This document shows, piece by piece, positions 7,616 through 16,247 of a DNA stretch of 25,136 nucleotides (position 1 is the first letter of the stretch; every line of letters begins with the position of its first letter). A model generated the notes under the pieces. The model was given only the letters and a program-made list of their open reading frames with translations. It searched no databases and was not told where the DNA came from. Both the position numbers and the translations under genes were made by a program. The stretch covers positions 1-25,136 of the forward strand of contig JAGBIR010000134.1 of NCBI GenBank assembly GCA_017934845.1. The letters are read 5' to 3'. The stretch is from Alistipes sp. (GTDB lineage: Bacteria > Bacteroidota > Bacteroidia > Bacteroidales > Rikenellaceae).

Positions 7616-8125
7616 TTATTTTGTTCTGAGTAGTGCAATCACAGCCTCAGTGTGGTCGGCCGTTGCAGAGTAGTAGAGCATGGTTGCATTCTGTGCGCTG
7701 TCGATAATCATATCGATACCTTTACTTTTGGCATACTCCTCGATTGCGGCAAAAACCTTCTGCTGGATGGGCTGAATAAGCTCCAAACGCTTTTTCATCA
7801 ACTCACCGTCGGTGCCGAAAATCGACTCCTGATACTCGGTGGCCTCCTGCTCCATCTTCAGAATTTTCTCCTCGTTGGCCTGCTGCAACGACTGCGAGAG
7901 TGACGCCTTGCGCTGCATATAGGTGTTGTATAGGTTCTCAACCTCTTCGAATTTTGCGTCAACCTGCTTCTGATACTGTTCGGCCATCTGGTCGAGTTTG
8001 GTGATGGCCTCGTTGTATGCTGCAATAGACTTAAATACCTTCTCGCTGTTTACTACGGCATAATTCTGCGCCGAAGCGGCTGTAAAGCTCAACATAAGAG
8101 CCAAAGCTAAAATCAATCGTTTCAT
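7616..8125 (-). CDS. OmpH/Skp-family periplasmic chaperone, first copy
   Basis: 169 residues from the ATG at 8125 (MKRLILALALML); the in-frame TTG two codons upstream is less likely because the ATG gives a normal signal peptide. Cleavage is expected after ASA (about residue 19). NYAVVNSEKVF is the conserved first strand, followed by a long coiled-coil region rich in Gln, Glu and Lys (about 35-110) and a C-terminal part with GIDMIIDSAQNATMLYY. It is paralogous to the next gene, and both likely act as outer-membrane protein chaperones with BamA. A 66-nt gap from bamA contains a -7-like box (TATATTTG), so independent transcription is possible. Confidence 0.92.
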   Translation of the reverse strand: MKRLILALALMLSFTAASAQNYAVVNSEKVFKSIAAYNEAITKLDQMAEQYQKQVDAKFEEVENLYNTYMQRKASLSQSLQQANEEKILKMEQEATEYQESIFGTDGELMKKRLELIQPIQQKVFAAIEEYAKSKGIDMIIDSAQNATMLYYSATADHTEAVIALLRTK

Positions 8126-8153
8126 AAGCAAAGCCTTTTAGTTGTCGTAAATA

Positions 8154-8161
8154 CAAATATA
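8154..8161 (-). promoter_or_regulatory. Possible internal -7 box before the first skp gene
   Basis: TATATTTG on the minus strand matches TAnnTTTG. A TTTG lies upstream at 8177-8174, but the spacing is only 12 bp instead of 19-20, so the promoter is weakly supported. Confidence 0.3.
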
Positions 8162-8191
8162 CACAATTATTTTCAAAAATCTCGCCACGCT

Positions 8192-10798
8192 TTAGAAAGT
8201 CTGTCCCATAGTGAAGTGGAACTGGCTTCCGCTGCGACGTGACTCGCCCATCGGTGGATCGAATCCCCAACCCCAGTCAAGGCCGAGCTGACCTACGACG
8301 GGAAGAGAGATTCTTACGCCCAAACCTGCCGAACGCTTAATCTTAAAGGGCGAGAACTCCTTCCAAGAGTTAAATCCGCTACCTCCCTCCAAGAATCCGA
8401 GTACGAAGATCTGTGACGATGGCTTTAATATAACGGGATAACGAAGCTCCAAAGTATATTTATTGTAAGCCATTGAATAATTACTTCCAACAGGATCCAA
8501 CGCACCATCGTCGTAACCACGCAAACCGATGATATCGACACCATAGATTGTATAACCGCTCATACCGTCACCACCAATCTCAAAACGCTGGAACGGCGAG
8601 AGTTTATGCTTGTTGTAGTGACCGAGGAATCCCATCTCGGCACTCGCCATAAGGACAAGGTTATTGTTGCGTGTAAGTGCCTGGAACCAACGTGCCTTCA
8701 ACTCCCAGCGGTGGTACTCAATCAATTTGTAACGGATGTGGTCGGGCATCTGCTCGTCGCTATAATCGCGACCATCCCAAGCCGAGTAGGGAGGTGTCAG
8801 TGTAAGTACTGCCGAGAACTCCGAACCGCTACGAGGGTAGATAGGCTGATCGATAGTCGAACGCGAGAAGGCAACCTTAAACGAAACCTCGTTCGCCACA
8901 CCATCCTTCATGATGAAGTAGTCCCAGTTGTTCAACGCATAGCGGCGGTACTGCGCCTCCATATAGAGCGTAAAGTTGGGATCGGGCCACTTCAATCGCT
9001 TACCCAAACCGGCAGCAATACCAAACGTACGGAAGTACATCGTAGCCGACTGCCAGATATAGTAGGCGTCGTTCTGCTCCGACCAGTGAGTCGAAATGGT
9101 AAGTGAGTTTGGCTTACGGCCACCAACCCACGGATCGGTGAAGCTTGCCGAGATAGCCTTATAATATGTACCGTTGGTCTGACCCGCAATTGAGAGCTTC
9201 TGATTCTGTCCCATAGGGTAGGGCAGCCACTTATCCTTCTTGAAGAAGTTGCGTGTCGAGATATTGTTCAGTGTAATACCTACCGAACCTACGAATGAGC
9301 CTGAACCCCAACCTCCGGCGATGTTAAACTGGTCGCTGGCCTGCTCGGTGAGCGGGAAGCTGATGTTAACCAGCTCGTCGGTAATAGGCTGCACGTCGGG
9401 CTGCAACTGCTCGGCATCGAAGTGTCCCATACCCATCAACTGGCGCAGTGTGTACATCAACAGTGAACGGTCGTAGAGCATACCCGGGGAGATAGCCATC
9501 TCGCGGCGGATAACCTCGTCGTTTACGCGGATGTTACCCGAAATGCCGACCTCGTTGATTGTAAAGGGCTTACCCTCGAAGATGCGAATCTCCATATCGA
9601 TTGAGTCCTTTGCAACAACAATCTCCGTAGGATCGATCTGCGACATCAAATAACCATTATTCTGATAGAGGCTCGATACCGACATCTGCTCGGGATCCAT
9701 CTCGCGGCCTACACCCAGACGCTTGTGCATCGACTTCTTGTCGTAGGTGTCACCCTTCTTGACGCTGAATAGGTGGTTCAGCTGATCGGTCTCGTAAACC
9801 GAGTTACCAACCCAACGTACGTCGCGGATATAGAACTTGTTGCCCTCGTCAACCTTGATGTGGATACCAATCTTGTTGTCGCCCATATCATAAATCGAGT
9901 CCGAGAGAACAGTCGCGTTACGGAAACCGCGCGAGTTGTAGAAGTCAATCAACAGATTCTTATCCTCCTTGAACTCATCCTCCTTATATTTGTTGCCACG
10001 GAAGAAGTTGATAGACTTCTGGTGAGTCTTTTTGAAGGTCTTGCGCAGACGCTTGTCGTCGAATTCATTGTTACCCTCAAACGAAATCAGGCCAATCTTA
10101 ACCTTGGGGTTACGGTTAATCTGGAACGTTACGTTAACCATATTCTCAATCAACGTATCATTCTCGATAAGTGTCTTAACCTCCACATTGCGGAAGCCCT
10201 TGTCAACAAAGTGCTGCTTGATAAGCTTCTCGTTCTTGTCGATAACGTAATCCGAAAGCTCGGTACCCTGCTTGAGTTTGAGCTGATCGGCCAAATCCTT
10301 CTGCTTTGACTTGCCGATACCCTCACCCGTAAAGTACCAGTGGTGAACGCGCGGACGCTCCTTCAGGAAGATCTCCAAATCGATGCTGTCGCCCTCGATT
10401 GCCGCGCCAATCTTTACATCCGAGAAGTAACGCAGACTCCACAAACGAGTCGTAGCACTCGAGATAAACGAGCTGGGCAGATAGATAGAGTCGCCCGGAA
10501 TCAGACCTGCGGCAGCGCGCAAATGGTTCTTATCCAGATACTCCACGCCGTTAATATTTACCTCGCGGATATAATACAATTTTGGACTCTCCGAAGGGTT
10601 CATCATCGGGGCATCTTTCTCGAACATCATACGTTTTACCTCTTCGCGTCGCTTTCTCTCGGCCTCTTTTGCCTGAGCCGTAGTGTCAGCCTTGATGCTT
10701 TCGGTTTTTTCGTCCAAAGTGTTCTGAGCAGCCGACGGCCATGCAGCAAAGAGCAGCATAAGCGTCGCCAAACAAAGTATCTTACTTAAGTATCTCAT
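8192..10798 (-). CDS. bamA: Outer-membrane protein assembly factor BamA
   Basis: 868 residues. A Sec signal peptide ends near residue 24 (WPSAAQ). POTRA repeats fill about 70-480 (for example YYIREVNINGVEYLDKNHLR and KVKIGLISFEGNNEFD). The C-terminal beta-barrel starts near 490 (FNIAGGWGSGSFVGSVGITL), carries GLRGYDDGAL (the VRGF-type loop motif of Omp85 proteins) and ends in a beta-signal (FHFTMGQTF). BamA folds and inserts outer-membrane proteins. The gene starts 22 nt after uppS and is followed by two Skp chaperone genes, a functionally coherent operon. No plain signal distinguishes it from other Omp85 proteins except this context; the tamL-like gene at 2911-5295 is the second family member here. 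Confidence 0.95.
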   Translation of the reverse strand: MRYLSKILCLATLMLLFAAWPSAAQNTLDEKTESIKADTTAQAKEAERKRREEVKRMMFEKDAPMMNPSESPKLYYIREVNINGVEYLDKNHLRAAAGLIPGDSIYLPSSFISSATTRLWSLRYFSDVKIGAAIEGDSIDLEIFLKERPRVHHWYFTGEGIGKSKQKDLADQLKLKQGTELSDYVIDKNEKLIKQHFVDKGFRNVEVKTLIENDTLIENMVNVTFQINRNPKVKIGLISFEGNNEFDDKRLRKTFKKTHQKSINFFRGNKYKEDEFKEDKNLLIDFYNSRGFRNATVLSDSIYDMGDNKIGIHIKVDEGNKFYIRDVRWVGNSVYETDQLNHLFSVKKGDTYDKKSMHKRLGVGREMDPEQMSVSSLYQNNGYLMSQIDPTEIVVAKDSIDMEIRIFEGKPFTINEVGISGNIRVNDEVIRREMAISPGMLYDRSLLMYTLRQLMGMGHFDAEQLQPDVQPITDELVNISFPLTEQASDQFNIAGGWGSGSFVGSVGITLNNISTRNFFKKDKWLPYPMGQNQKLSIAGQTNGTYYKAISASFTDPWVGGRKPNSLTISTHWSEQNDAYYIWQSATMYFRTFGIAAGLGKRLKWPDPNFTLYMEAQYRRYALNNWDYFIMKDGVANEVSFKVAFSRSTIDQPIYPRSGSEFSAVLTLTPPYSAWDGRDYSDEQMPDHIRYKLIEYHRWELKARWFQALTRNNNLVLMASAEMGFLGHYNKHKLSPFQRFEIGGDGMSGYTIYGVDIIGLRGYDDGALDPVGSNYSMAYNKYTLELRYPVILKPSSQIFVLGFLEGGSGFNSWKEFSPFKIKRSAGLGVRISLPVVGQLGLDWGWGFDPPMGESRRSGSQFHFTMGQTF

Positions 10799-10820
10799 CT
10801 ATTTTGAATAAATTTCTCAT

Positions 10821-11537
10821 TTACTTTTTTACCAAGCCGTAGCGTCTATCCCTCTGAGCATAGACCTGCATAGCCTCATTGAAGGCATCGCGGTCGAAGT
10901 CGGGCCACAGCACATCGCTAAAGTATAGCTCGGCATACGAGGCTTGCCACATCAAAAAGTTGCTCAATCGACACTCCCCGCTGGTGCGGATAATAAGGTC
11001 GGGGTCGGGCATCGATGCGGTGTAGAGTGCCTGCGAGATAGTCTTCTCGTCAATCTCCGATGCTTGCAACTCTCCTCGCTCAATCTTGCCGGCTATCGTT
11101 TTAACGGCAGTGGTTATCTCGCTACGCGACGAGTAGTTCAGTGCCAGCACGAAGGTCATCGTAGTGCCTGCAGCTGTCATACTCTCAATGTTGTCGATGG
11201 CCTGCTTCACCTCTGCCGAAAAACGTTCGCGGTCGCCAATGACTACCACTCTGATTCCGTTCTCGCAGAGCTGTTGTGCCTCCATCTCTACACCTTTGCA
11301 AATAAGTCCCATCAAGGCCTCTACCTCCTCGCGGGGACGTCCCCAGTTTTCGGTCGAGAAGGCATAGACGGTAAGGTACTTAATGCCATATTCGGCGGCG
11401 TAGCGTACCACACGGCGCAGAGCTTCCATACCGGCGATGTGGCCCTCGCTACGCTCCTTGCCGCGTTGCTGCGCCCATCTCCCATTGCCGTCCATAATGA
11501 TGGCAAGATGTTGTGGTATTTTCTTTTCTGCGCTCAT
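10821..11537 (-). CDS. uppS: Isoprenyl (undecaprenyl) diphosphate synthase
   Basis: 238 residues, the normal length of cis-prenyltransferases. IIMDGNGRWAQQRG (13-26) is the diphosphate-binding motif with catalytic Asp16. VYAFSTENWGRPREEV, LNYSSRSEI and DPDLIIRTSGECRLSNFLMW are further conserved blocks. The enzyme makes the C55 lipid carrier for peptidoglycan and surface glycans in the cytoplasm at the inner membrane. It leads the uppS-bamA-skp-skp operon. The ATG at 11537 lies only 8 nt after a consensus -7 box, so the mRNA may be nearly leaderless. Confidence 0.96.
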   Translation of the reverse strand: MSAEKKIPQHLAIIMDGNGRWAQQRGKERSEGHIAGMEALRRVVRYAAEYGIKYLTVYAFSTENWGRPREEVEALMGLICKGVEMEAQQLCENGIRVVVIGDRERFSAEVKQAIDNIESMTAAGTTMTFVLALNYSSRSEITTAVKTIAGKIERGELQASEIDEKTISQALYTASMPDPDLIIRTSGECRLSNFLMWQASYAELYFSDVLWPDFDRDAFNEAMQVYAQRDRRYGLVKK

Positions 11538-11545
11538 ATAACCCG

Positions 11546-11576
11546 CAAATGTAGGTAATTTTAGTGGGAAAATAAA
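11546..11576 (-). promoter_or_regulatory. Promoter of the uppS-bamA-skp operon
   Basis: On the minus strand, TTTA (11576-11573), a 19-bp spacer and TACATTTG (11553-11546) fit the Bacteroidota consensus with one mismatch in the -33 box. The expected start of transcription is within about 2 nt of the uppS ATG. The rest of the 158-bp gap to nadK holds no gene that I can see. Confidence 0.55.
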
Positions 11577-11695
11577 GTTTTTCCCCGTTTTTATACATAA
11601 AAGCGACTTCTCGACACCGTTTCTTGCTCTGTTTCGGTGCCTAAAGTCATAATTTTACTACATTTTTACTCTTTTTTGTGATGCGTAAGGCTCGG

Positions 11696-12577
11696 CTATA
11701 CGCGGTTGCGAATGTCGGTGTCCCACATCATTTTACTATGTAACGTTTCGTAAAATGATATATTGTGTGGCAGAACCAATAAAATTGACTCCTCGGCGCG
11801 ACGAATCGTAATTTTCTCGCCCTCGCCTATGCGGTAGGTGCGATGGTCGATCGATAGCATAGCCTCGCCGTGGCGTGCCGTAATGTCGAGCTCAACCTCG
11901 GCCGAGTCGGGAACAACAACGGGGCGCATACCAAAGTTGTGGGGCGCGAGTGGAGTGATGAGGAAACAACGGCACTCGGGGGCTACGATAGGGCCTCCTG
12001 CGCTGAGTGAGTAAGCTGTTGAGCCGGTAGGAGTTGAGATGATTACGCCGTCGCCATTGTATTGTGCCACGCGCTGACCGTTAACCTGCGTTACGATGTT
12101 GAGCATCGTAGCCTCCAGACGCTGCGCCGCCACCTCGTTCAGGGCCGTTACCCTTCCGCCCGCTTGGCGGATACCCTCCACGGCAAGCATCGTACGTTGC
12201 TCGGTACGCAGACGGTTGTTGGCAACATCGTCGAAGAACTGCTCAACATCGTCGCGTGTAGCCGAAGTGAGGAAACCAAGATGGCCGAAATTTATACCCG
12301 CAACGGGGATGGCGCGATTTTTCAGATGGTGTATTCCCTCCAGCAGCGTACCATCGCCACCACAACACACCATCATTGCCTCCTCGGCCTGGCAATCAAT
12401 CTCCTCGTCGTAGATATTCTGCTCGGCAATGGAGTACGAAGTGAGGGCCTCGACAATGGAGGCAAACTCGCGATTTATGGCGTATTGAAAGCCGTAACGC
12501 TCGATGAGCGAGAACAATCGCTCTATGTTGTCGGCAGTATGTTGTATCTGCGGACGGGAAAAAAGTAAGATTTTCAT
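11696..12577 (-). CDS. nadK: NAD kinase
   Basis: 293 residues. The family motif GGDGTLL (73-79) and the following GINFGHLGFL (104-113) bind ATP and NAD. ALNEV (145-149) and STPTGSTAYSLSAGGP (181-196) are further signature blocks. The enzyme phosphorylates NAD to NADP in the cytoplasm. A GAGGAG lies 3 nt before the ATG (12581-12586), a close but clear Shine-Dalgarno sequence, unusual in this window. It is divergent from pdxJ and lies upstream of uppS on the same strand, with 158 nt between them. Confidence 0.95.
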   Translation of the reverse strand: MKILLFSRPQIQHTADNIERLFSLIERYGFQYAINREFASIVEALTSYSIAEQNIYDEEIDCQAEEAMMVCCGGDGTLLEGIHHLKNRAIPVAGINFGHLGFLTSATRDDVEQFFDDVANNRLRTEQRTMLAVEGIRQAGGRVTALNEVAAQRLEATMLNIVTQVNGQRVAQYNGDGVIISTPTGSTAYSLSAGGPIVAPECRCFLITPLAPHNFGMRPVVVPDSAEVELDITARHGEAMLSIDHRTYRIGEGEKITIRRAEESILLVLPHNISFYETLHSKMMWDTDIRNRV

Positions 12578-12639
12578 CTTCTCCTCGAAAAAAATAAGTA
12601 ACTTTACGTCGTCAATAGTACGTTTTATGGTCGGCGGTC

Positions 12640-12672
12640 CGTTTTTAGGGGGCTTCGTCCGAGGCTAAAACG
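12640..12672. other. Weak hairpin in the nadK-pdxJ divergent gap
   Basis: cgtttttag (12640-12648) and ctaaaacg (12665-12672) pair with one bulged T around a GC-rich interior containing cttcg. Neither side has a T tract at the right place, so it is not a normal terminator. It would lie in the 5' leader of nadK if transcription starts at the -7-like box at 12696-12703. Confidence 0.25.
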
Positions 12673-12695
12673 CTATTAATTGACAAATTATGATG

Positions 12696-12703
12696 CAAAT
12701 ATA
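12696..12703 (-). promoter_or_regulatory. Possible -7 box for nadK
   Basis: TATATTTG on the minus strand matches TAnnTTTG exactly. The expected -33 position holds only CTTA, so support is limited. Use of this box would give nadK a leader of about 110 nt. Confidence 0.3.
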
Positions 12704-12712
12704 GGTATTTTT

Positions 12713-13429
12713 ATGACAAAGTTAAGTGTAAACATAAATAAGATTGCCGTACTGCGCAACTCGCGAGGTGGCAATGTGCCAAATGTATTGCAGGCGGCGC
12801 TCGATATCGAGCGTTTCGGAGGTGAGGGAATCACCGTTCATCCACGTCCCGATGCGCGTCATATCCGTTATTCGGATGTACGCGATTTGAAGGCTGCAAT
12901 CTCGACCGAACTCAACATCGAGGGTAACCCTATCCCAAGTTTTGTCGATCTGGTGCTGGAGGTGCGTCCCGCGCAGGTGACACTCGTTCCCGATGCCGAG
13001 GACGCTATTACGTCGAATGCCGGCTGGGACACTATCCGCAATGCCAAGTTCTTGACCGATATGTGCGCCCGCTTTAACGATGCGGGAATCCGTACTTCAA
13101 TCTTTGTCGATCCTGTTGTCGAGATGGTTGAGGGTGCCAAGCAGTGCGGTGCGCAGCGCGTCGAACTCTATACCGAAGCCTATGCTGCGGGTTATAAGGC
13201 CGACCGCGAAGCTGCCATTGCTCCTTATGTCGAGGCGGCCGAGGCGGCACGACGTGTAGGTCTGGGCCTGAATGGCGGTCACGACTTGAGTCTTGAGAAT
13301 CTGGCCTACTTTGCCGAGCGCATACCTTGGTGTGACGAAGTATCTATCGGTCACGCACTTATAGCCGATGCGCTCTATCTTGGCCTTGAAAATACCGTAC
13401 AACTCTATCGCCGTTGTCTGGCACGATAA
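12713..13429 (+). CDS. pdxJ: Pyridoxine 5'-phosphate synthase
   Basis: 238 residues from the ATG at 12713, the usual PdxJ length; an in-frame TTG at 12680 would add unlikely residues. [17 protein letters not shown] near the N-terminus matches the phosphate and substrate binding region of the family. [17 protein letters not shown] carries the conserved catalytic His and the Arg-His pair, ELNIEGNP follows, and [13 protein letters not shown] is near the C-terminus. The enzyme joins 1-deoxy-D-xylulose 5-phosphate with 3-amino-2-oxopropyl phosphate to make pyridoxine 5'-phosphate (DXP-dependent vitamin B6 pathway). No pdxA is in the window. The CCA transferase gene starts 32 nt downstream and is probably co-transcribed. 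Confidence 0.95.
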   Translation: MTKLSVNINKIAVLRNSRGGNVPNVLQAALDIERFGGEGITVHPRPDARHIRYSDVRDLKAAISTELNIEGNPIPSFVDLVLEVRPAQVTLVPDAEDAITSNAGWDTIRNAKFLTDMCARFNDAGIRTSIFVDPVVEMVEGAKQCGAQRVELYTEAYAAGYKADREAAIAPYVEAAEAARRVGLGLNGGHDLSLENLAYFAERIPWCDEVSIGHALIADALYLGLENTVQLYRRCLAR

Positions 13430-13461
13430 ATTGGCGATAATAGCTATAAACTGCAAAGGTA

Positions 13462-14889
13462 ATGGAGCAGAATAAAGCACTTTCAAACCCTGTTTTCCGT
13501 AAGATTTCGGCAATTGTCGATCGCTTGGGTGTCGAGGCGTATGTGGTTGGCGGCTATGTCCGCGACTACTATCTGCGTCGCCCATCGACCGATATCGATG
13601 TCGTGGTTGTGGGTAGCGGTATCGAGGTTGCCGAGGCTCTGGGACGCGAGGTCAAGGGTAAGGTGTCGGTCTTTAAGACCTTCGGAACAGCAATGGTGCG
13701 TGCTGGAGGTACCGAGGTCGAGTTTGTCGGAGCGCGCAAGGAGTCTTATACTCACGATTCGCGTAAACCTACCGTCGAGCCCGGAACGCTGGAGGATGAT
13801 CAGCGTCGTCGCGACTTTACAATCAACGCTATGGCGTGGTGTCTGAATGGCAATCGCTTTGGCGAGTTGGTCGATCCGTTCGAGGGTATGTACGACTTGG
13901 AGGATTGCATTATCCGCACGCCGTGCGACCCCGATATAACCTTCTCGGACGACCCGCTCAGAATGATGCGAGCCGTTCGATTTGCTACGCAGCTGGGCTT
14001 CGATATCGATGAGGAGACGTTCGATGCCATTGTGCGCAACAAGGAGCGAATAAAAATCGTGTCGAAGGAGCGTATCATCGTGGAGTTGAATAAGATAGTG
14101 CTTTCGCCTGTGCCGTCAATCGGCTTTGATTTATTGCACCTGACGGGCCTTTTGGAGTTGATTTTCCCCGAGATGGAACGCCTCTGCGGAGTGGAGCGAG
14201 TGGGCAACCACGCCCATAAGGATAACTTCCGCCATACGCTCAAGGTGCTGGATAATGTGGCACGCAAGAGCGATGATTTGTGGCTTCGCTGGGCAGCCGT
14301 TCTGCATGATATTGCAAAGCCGCTTACGAAGGCTTATGACAAGAAAATAGGTTGGACATTCCACCAGCACGAGGTGCTTGGCTCAAAGATGGTGCGCGAG
14401 ATTTTCCGCCGTATGAAGTTGCCGCTGGGCGAGCCGATGAAGTTTGTCCAGAAGATGGTCTATCTGCATCTGCGACCCATAATTTTGTCGGAGGATATGG
14501 TGACCGATTCGGCTGTTCGTCGTCTGCTGTTCGAGGCGGGCGATGATGTTGAGGCACTTATGACGTTGTGCGAGGCCGATATTACGTCGGGCATCGATGC
14601 CAAGGTGAAGCGTTATCTTGCCAATTTCGAGCTGGTGCGTCGTAAGATGAAGGATCTGGAGGAGCGTGACAGGGTGCGAAATTTCCAACCCCCCATTACG
14701 GGCGATATTATTATGAAATGTTATGACCTTCAGCCTTGTAACATAATTGGCGAGATGAAGGAGGTGATAAAAAATGCTATTCTTGACGGCGAAATTCGCA
14801 ACGACTACGACGAGGCCTATGCCCTTATGGAGAGGCTGGCTTCGGAGCGCGGTTTAACAAAAGTGTGCGACGTGGCCCGTCCCGAGTAG
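13462..14889 (+). CDS. CCA tRNA nucleotidyltransferase with HD domain
   Basis: 475 residues. The class II nucleotidyltransferase head has VVGGYVRDYYLRRPSTDIDV (28-47) with the GG pair (30-31) and the DxD metal ligands Asp44 and Asp46. RRDFTINAMA (116-125) and FSDDPLRMMRAVRFATQLGF (161-180) are the neck motifs, and SKERIIVELNKI (201-212) fits the ATP/CTP selection helix. A C-terminal HD phosphohydrolase domain is present (Arg277, His282-Asp283 in LHDIAKPLTK). The enzyme adds or repairs the CCA end of tRNAs. Whether it does the full CCA or only part (some phyla split the activity) cannot be told by eye. The ATG at 13462 follows an aaaggt stretch. It lies after pdxJ on the same strand. Confidence 0.93.
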   Translation: MEQNKALSNPVFRKISAIVDRLGVEAYVVGGYVRDYYLRRPSTDIDVVVVGSGIEVAEALGREVKGKVSVFKTFGTAMVRAGGTEVEFVGARKESYTHDSRKPTVEPGTLEDDQRRRDFTINAMAWCLNGNRFGELVDPFEGMYDLEDCIIRTPCDPDITFSDDPLRMMRAVRFATQLGFDIDEETFDAIVRNKERIKIVSKERIIVELNKIVLSPVPSIGFDLLHLTGLLELIFPEMERLCGVERVGNHAHKDNFRHTLKVLDNVARKSDDLWLRWAAVLHDIAKPLTKAYDKKIGWTFHQHEVLGSKMVREIFRRMKLPLGEPMKFVQKMVYLHLRPIILSEDMVTDSAVRRLLFEAGDDVEALMTLCEADITSGIDAKVKRYLANFELVRRKMKDLEERDRVRNFQPPITGDIIMKCYDLQPCNIIGEMKEVIKNAILDGEIRNDYDEAYALMERLASERGLTKVCDVARPE

Positions 14890-14903
14890 TTTTTTAAGAT
14901 ATA

Positions 14904-14934
14904 TTTCAATCGTTCGGCTTGTTTCTTGCGTTTG
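14904..14934 (+). promoter_or_regulatory. Possible promoter of the FUSC-like gene
   Basis: TTTC (14904-14907), 19 bp, TGCGTTTG (14927-14934) resembles the Bacteroidota pattern with one mismatch in each box. It would give a leader of about 12 nt before the ATG at 14953. Confidence 0.3.
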
Positions 14935-14952
14935 CAATCAGAAACAACCGTT

Positions 14953-15525
14953 ATGAAAAACCATTCTAAAAATCTTATTTCACGCGTGCAGGAGTCTGTA
15001 AAGAGGGCTTTTGCACGCGTGCAACCTTTTGTGCTGCTGGTCTCGTGCGTAGGCATATTTATTGCCTATGTGATGGGGATGTATGCTATCGGCTCGTTCC
15101 ATCGTGCATCGCGCTGGATGGGCGCATTGCTGGCCTGTACGTCGGTCGTTATGGTGTTGCAGGCTGGCTCGTTTCGCGATGCGTTGCGGCCGGCGTGGAT
15201 GCGTATGGTCGGCACGTTTATAGGTGCCGCGATTGGCTATGCCTATCTGCGAATGTTCCATTACTCGATGGGCGGAATGTTGCTTTCGGTCTTTCTGCTC
15301 GAGATGCTATGTATGATGCTCGGCATATATGCCAAGAGCCGCATTGCGACAATTACGCTTATCATCATCCTGCTAATTTCGCAGATGGAACCGAATATCG
15401 ATCCGCTGACTAACTGTGCGTTACGCTTCTTCGAGTCGGCCGTGGGCGTTGGCGTTGGAGTCGGTGTGCTGGGCTCTATCGAGTGGTGGAATAATCTGCG
15501 TGGACGACTTCATAAAGCGCATTGA
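14953..15525 (+). CDS. FUSC-like / aromatic acid exporter-type membrane protein
   Basis: 190 residues from the ATG at 14953 (MKNHSKNLIS); a TTG nine codons upstream is possible. After a basic amphipathic N-terminus it shows about six hydrophobic segments, starting with FVLLVSCVGIFIAYVMGMYA and ending with ALRFFESAVGVGVGVGVLGS. MVGTFIGAAIGYAYL and TLIIILLISQ...LTNCALRFFESAVGV are typical of the FUSC/ArAE half-transporter family. Such proteins are thought to export small organic acids, but the substrate is unknown here. The full-length family usually has a soluble C-terminal domain that is missing, as in the short members. Its last 105 bp overlap the 3' end of cbiO on the opposite strand. A Gly-Val repeat (VGVGVGV) lies in the last helix. 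Confidence 0.75.
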   Translation: MKNHSKNLISRVQESVKRAFARVQPFVLLVSCVGIFIAYVMGMYAIGSFHRASRWMGALLACTSVVMVLQAGSFRDALRPAWMRMVGTFIGAAIGYAYLRMFHYSMGGMLLSVFLLEMLCMMLGIYAKSRIATITLIIILLISQMEPNIDPLTNCALRFFESAVGVGVGVGVLGSIEWWNNLRGRLHKAH

Positions 15526-16239
15526 TGAGGGTTGCTCCAGCTCGCACTCATCGAGTAGTGTCATATTGGAAAAGACTTCGGCTGTCGGGGCATCGGCAGC
15601 AACCTTGCCGCGATTCAAAACAATGGTGCGCTCACATAACTCATCAATCAAGTCCATATCGTGGGTGGCAATAAGCATCGTGTGGCGAAATTGCCTGAGA
15701 AGAGCTATTATTTGCCGCCGCGAGCGCGGGTCAAGACCTACGGTCGGCTCATCCAGCACAAGAATCGAAGGTGTCATTGCCAATACGGTCGCAATGGCTA
15801 CGCGCTTCTTCTCACCGCCCGATAGCGAGTGAGGCTCGCGCTCGCGCAGATGCAGGGCATCGACCTCCGAAAGTGATTTCTCGACGCGGCGAGTGACCTC
15901 CTCGCGTGTTAGTCCCATTGCCGCAGGGCCGAAGGCTACATCTTCCTCGACCGAAGGCATAAATAGCTGATTGTCGGAGTCTTGAAACACCATGCCGACC
16001 GATTGGCGTATGATGGCTTCGGTCTTGTCGGTAAGCAAAATCCCTCCCACATCTATGCTCCCGCGCGTGGGTTGCAATAGCCCGTTAATGTGGAGCAGAA
16101 GGGTAGATTTACCCGCCCCGTTAGCCCCTGCCAGAGCGACGTGCTGACCATGCTCTATGCGAAACGATATGCCGCGCAGAACATCGTCGCCACCCTTGTA
16201 GGCGAAGTGCAGGTCGTAAAGTTGCAGATAGTGGTGCAT
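15421..16239 (-). CDS. cbiO: ECF transporter ATPase CbiO/NikO (nickel or cobalt uptake)
   Basis: 272 residues. ABC ATPase with Walker A GANGAGKST (38-46), Q-loop VFQDSDNQLF (84-93; the DNQLF form is typical of CbiO/EcfA), signature LSGGEKKRVAIA (139-150), Walker B ILVLDE (159-164) and switch His193. It energises metal uptake with CbiM and CbiQ encoded directly upstream (8-nt gap to cbiQ). It is the last gene of the urease-nickel operon. Residues 239-272 form a tail beyond the usual ABC core and are encoded within the 105-bp overlap with the convergent FUSC-like gene. No terminator is visible after the stop. Confidence 0.93.
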   Translation of the reverse strand: MHHYLQLYDLHFAYKGGDDVLRGISFRIEHGQHVALAGANGAGKSTLLLHINGLLQPTRGSIDVGGILLTDKTEAIIRQSVGMVFQDSDNQLFMPSVEEDVAFGPAAMGLTREEVTRRVEKSLSEVDALHLREREPHSLSGGEKKRVAIATVLAMTPSILVLDEPTVGLDPRSRRQIIALLRQFRHTMLIATHDMDLIDELCERTIVLNRGKVAADAPTAEVFSNMTLLDECELEQPSSMRFMKSSTQIIPPLDRAQHTDSNANAHGRLEEA

Positions 16240-16247
16240 TGCAGAGT

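Noticed and set aside
9773..10309. 178-codon plus-strand frame opposite bamA
   Set aside because: Leu/Val-rich low-complexity translation that mirrors bamA codons; bamA itself is certain.
14981..15023. Repeat CACGCGTGCA (14981) and palindrome TGCACGCGTGCA (15012)
   Set aside because: Both lie in the same frame of the FUSC-like gene and encode Arg-Val-Gln twice, so coding explains them.
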